Assembly (NCBI GenBank): GCA_009702465.1
Contig: WLHY01000007.1
Location: forward strand, 1 to 16,220
Direction of reading: 5' to 3'
Origin: Actinomycetota bacterium
GTDB lineage: Bacteria; Actinomycetota; Actinomycetes; Nanopelagicales; Nanopelagicaceae
DNA length: 16,220 nucleotides
Shown in pieces: positions 15,398-16,220 of the stretch. The notes below the pieces were generated by a model. That model saw only the letters and a program-made list of their open reading frames with translations, did no database searches and was not told where the DNA came from. Position numbers and translations under genes: made by a program. Position 1 is the first letter of the stretch. Each line of letters opens with the position of its first letter.

Positions 15398-16220
15398 TTA
15401 AATTACGAAATTCACAAGCTTTGGTGCAACCACGATCGCTTTTTTAACCTCAACGCCAGATAAAGCTGCTGCCACCTTCTCATTGGCACGAGCAGCGATT
15501 TCAAGATTTTCTTTAGTAATACTTGGTGAAACCTCTAATCGATCAATGATCTTGCCATTAATCTGTAGAACTACCTCAACTGCATCATCTTCAAGAAGTG
15601 CTGGGTCTACAATTGGCCAGCCAGCATTTGCTATCGCTGGTTTGTGACCTAATTTTTCCCACATCTCTTCGGCTGTGTATGGCGCAACTAATGAGAGTGC
15701 GATCGCAATTACCTCTGCCCCCTCGCGAACCGCAGGATCTGCACCACCACATCCAGAGTCAATCGCCTTTCTAGTGGCATTAACTAGCTCCATTATGCGG
15801 GCGATGCAAACATTAAATCTAAAGGATTCAACAGCGAGGGAAATATCATTTAATGATTTATGTGTAACTTTGCGTAGCGCAATATCACCATCATTAAAGC
15901 TAACTCCAGGCCTACTGGTGATATCACCAGCTATTCGCCAAGCACGATTTAAAAACTTTAATGATCCTGCAGGTGAGACATCTGACCAATCAATATCATC
16001 CTCTGGCGGTCCAGCGAATACCAGTGCTACTCGAATCGCATCGACGCCATGTGTGTTTAACTCATCTGATAACTTCACTAGATTGCCGCGGCTCTTGCTC
16101 ATCGCTGAACCATCCATCAAAACCATTCCCTGATTTAATAATCTAGTAAATGGCTCAGTGAAATTTAAATGGCCTAGATCATGTAAAACCTTAGTAAAAA
16201 ATCTTGAGTACAAAAGGTGC
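15398..16220 (-). CDS. leuS: Leucyl-tRNA synthetase, C-terminal part (5' end cut by window)
   Basis: Class Ia aminoacyl-tRNA synthetase that charges tRNA-Leu in the cytoplasm. The frame is open to the right edge and encodes [16 protein letters not shown], the end of the catalytic core. It continues with the KMSKS loop written as [15 protein letters not shown] and the block [22 protein letters not shown]. The anticodon-binding helical domain ([13 protein letters not shown], then [15 protein letters not shown]) and the C-terminal tRNA-binding tail ([25 protein letters not shown]) follow. The true start lies outside the window; about 273 of more than 800 residues are visible. The Leu identity rests on the [18 protein letters not shown] and EMWEKLGH segments. 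The first Lys of KMSKS is Ala here. Confidence 0.95.
   Translation of the reverse strand, partial: HLLYSRFFTKVLHDLGHLNFTEPFTRLLNQGMVLMDGSAMSKSRGNLVKLSDELNTHGVDAIRVALVFAGPPEDDIDWSDVSPAGSLKFLNRAWRIAGDITSRPGVSFNDGDIALRKVTHKSLNDISLAVESFRFNVCIARIMELVNATRKAIDSGCGGADPAVREGAEVIAIALSLVAPYTAEEMWEKLGHKPAIANAGWPIVDPALLEDDAVEVVLQINGKIIDRLEVSPSITKENLEIAARANEKVAAALSGVEVKKAIVVAPKLVNFVI

Noticed and set aside
15675..16133. Plus-strand open frame of about 150 codons opposite leuS
   Set aside because: It lies wholly antisense to an unmistakable LeuRS coding sequence, has no recognisable domain and no ribosome binding site, and is explained by codon bias of the real gene.

Overview
The window is a continuous block of housekeeping genes, all transcribed from the minus strand. 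In transcription order (right to left) they are: leuS (5' end cut by the window edge), comEA, comEC, holA, rpsT, lepA, hemW, a small DoxX-like membrane protein, hrcA, dnaJ, rsmE, a HIT-family hydrolase, phoH, ybeY, a CNNM/CorC-like CBS transporter, a fumarylacetoacetate-hydrolase-family gene and gltX (3' end cut). No mobile element, CRISPR array, rRNA or tRNA was seen. No gap exceeds 300 bases; the longest is the 94 bp ahead of rpsT, and most genes overlap or sit within about 20 bp of each other.

The order is the classic actinobacterial backbone (leuS-comEA-comEC-holA-rpsT-lepA-hemW-hrcA-dnaJ2-rsmE-HIT-phoH-ybeY-CBS protein), and FAH-gltX is also an actinobacterial pair (Rv2993c-Rv2992c in Mycobacterium tuberculosis). 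The DNA is AT-rich for that phylum by eye, with very short spacers and GTG/TTG starts. This suggests a streamlined low-GC actinobacterium such as the freshwater acI/Nanopelagicales group; that placement is inference.

Functionally, the right end holds aminoacylation (leuS), DNA uptake (comEA-comEC) and the clamp-loader delta subunit (holA). A recognisable promoter then drives rpsT, lepA and hemW. The middle is chaperone control (hrcA-dnaJ) and ribosome methylation (rsmE). The left third covers ribosome/RNA quality control (phoH-ybeY), a metal or ion transporter, a FAH-fold enzyme and glutamyl-tRNA synthetase.

The main surprise is at two gene starts. ybeY and comEC both encode clear family N-termini upstream of their first ATG/GTG/TTG codon, with no canonical start available. 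The best candidates are ATA for ybeY, behind a GGTGATC Shine-Dalgarno overlapping the phoH stop, and ATT for comEC, overlapping the comEA stop. ybeY is also in the same frame as phoH, separated by a single TGA.
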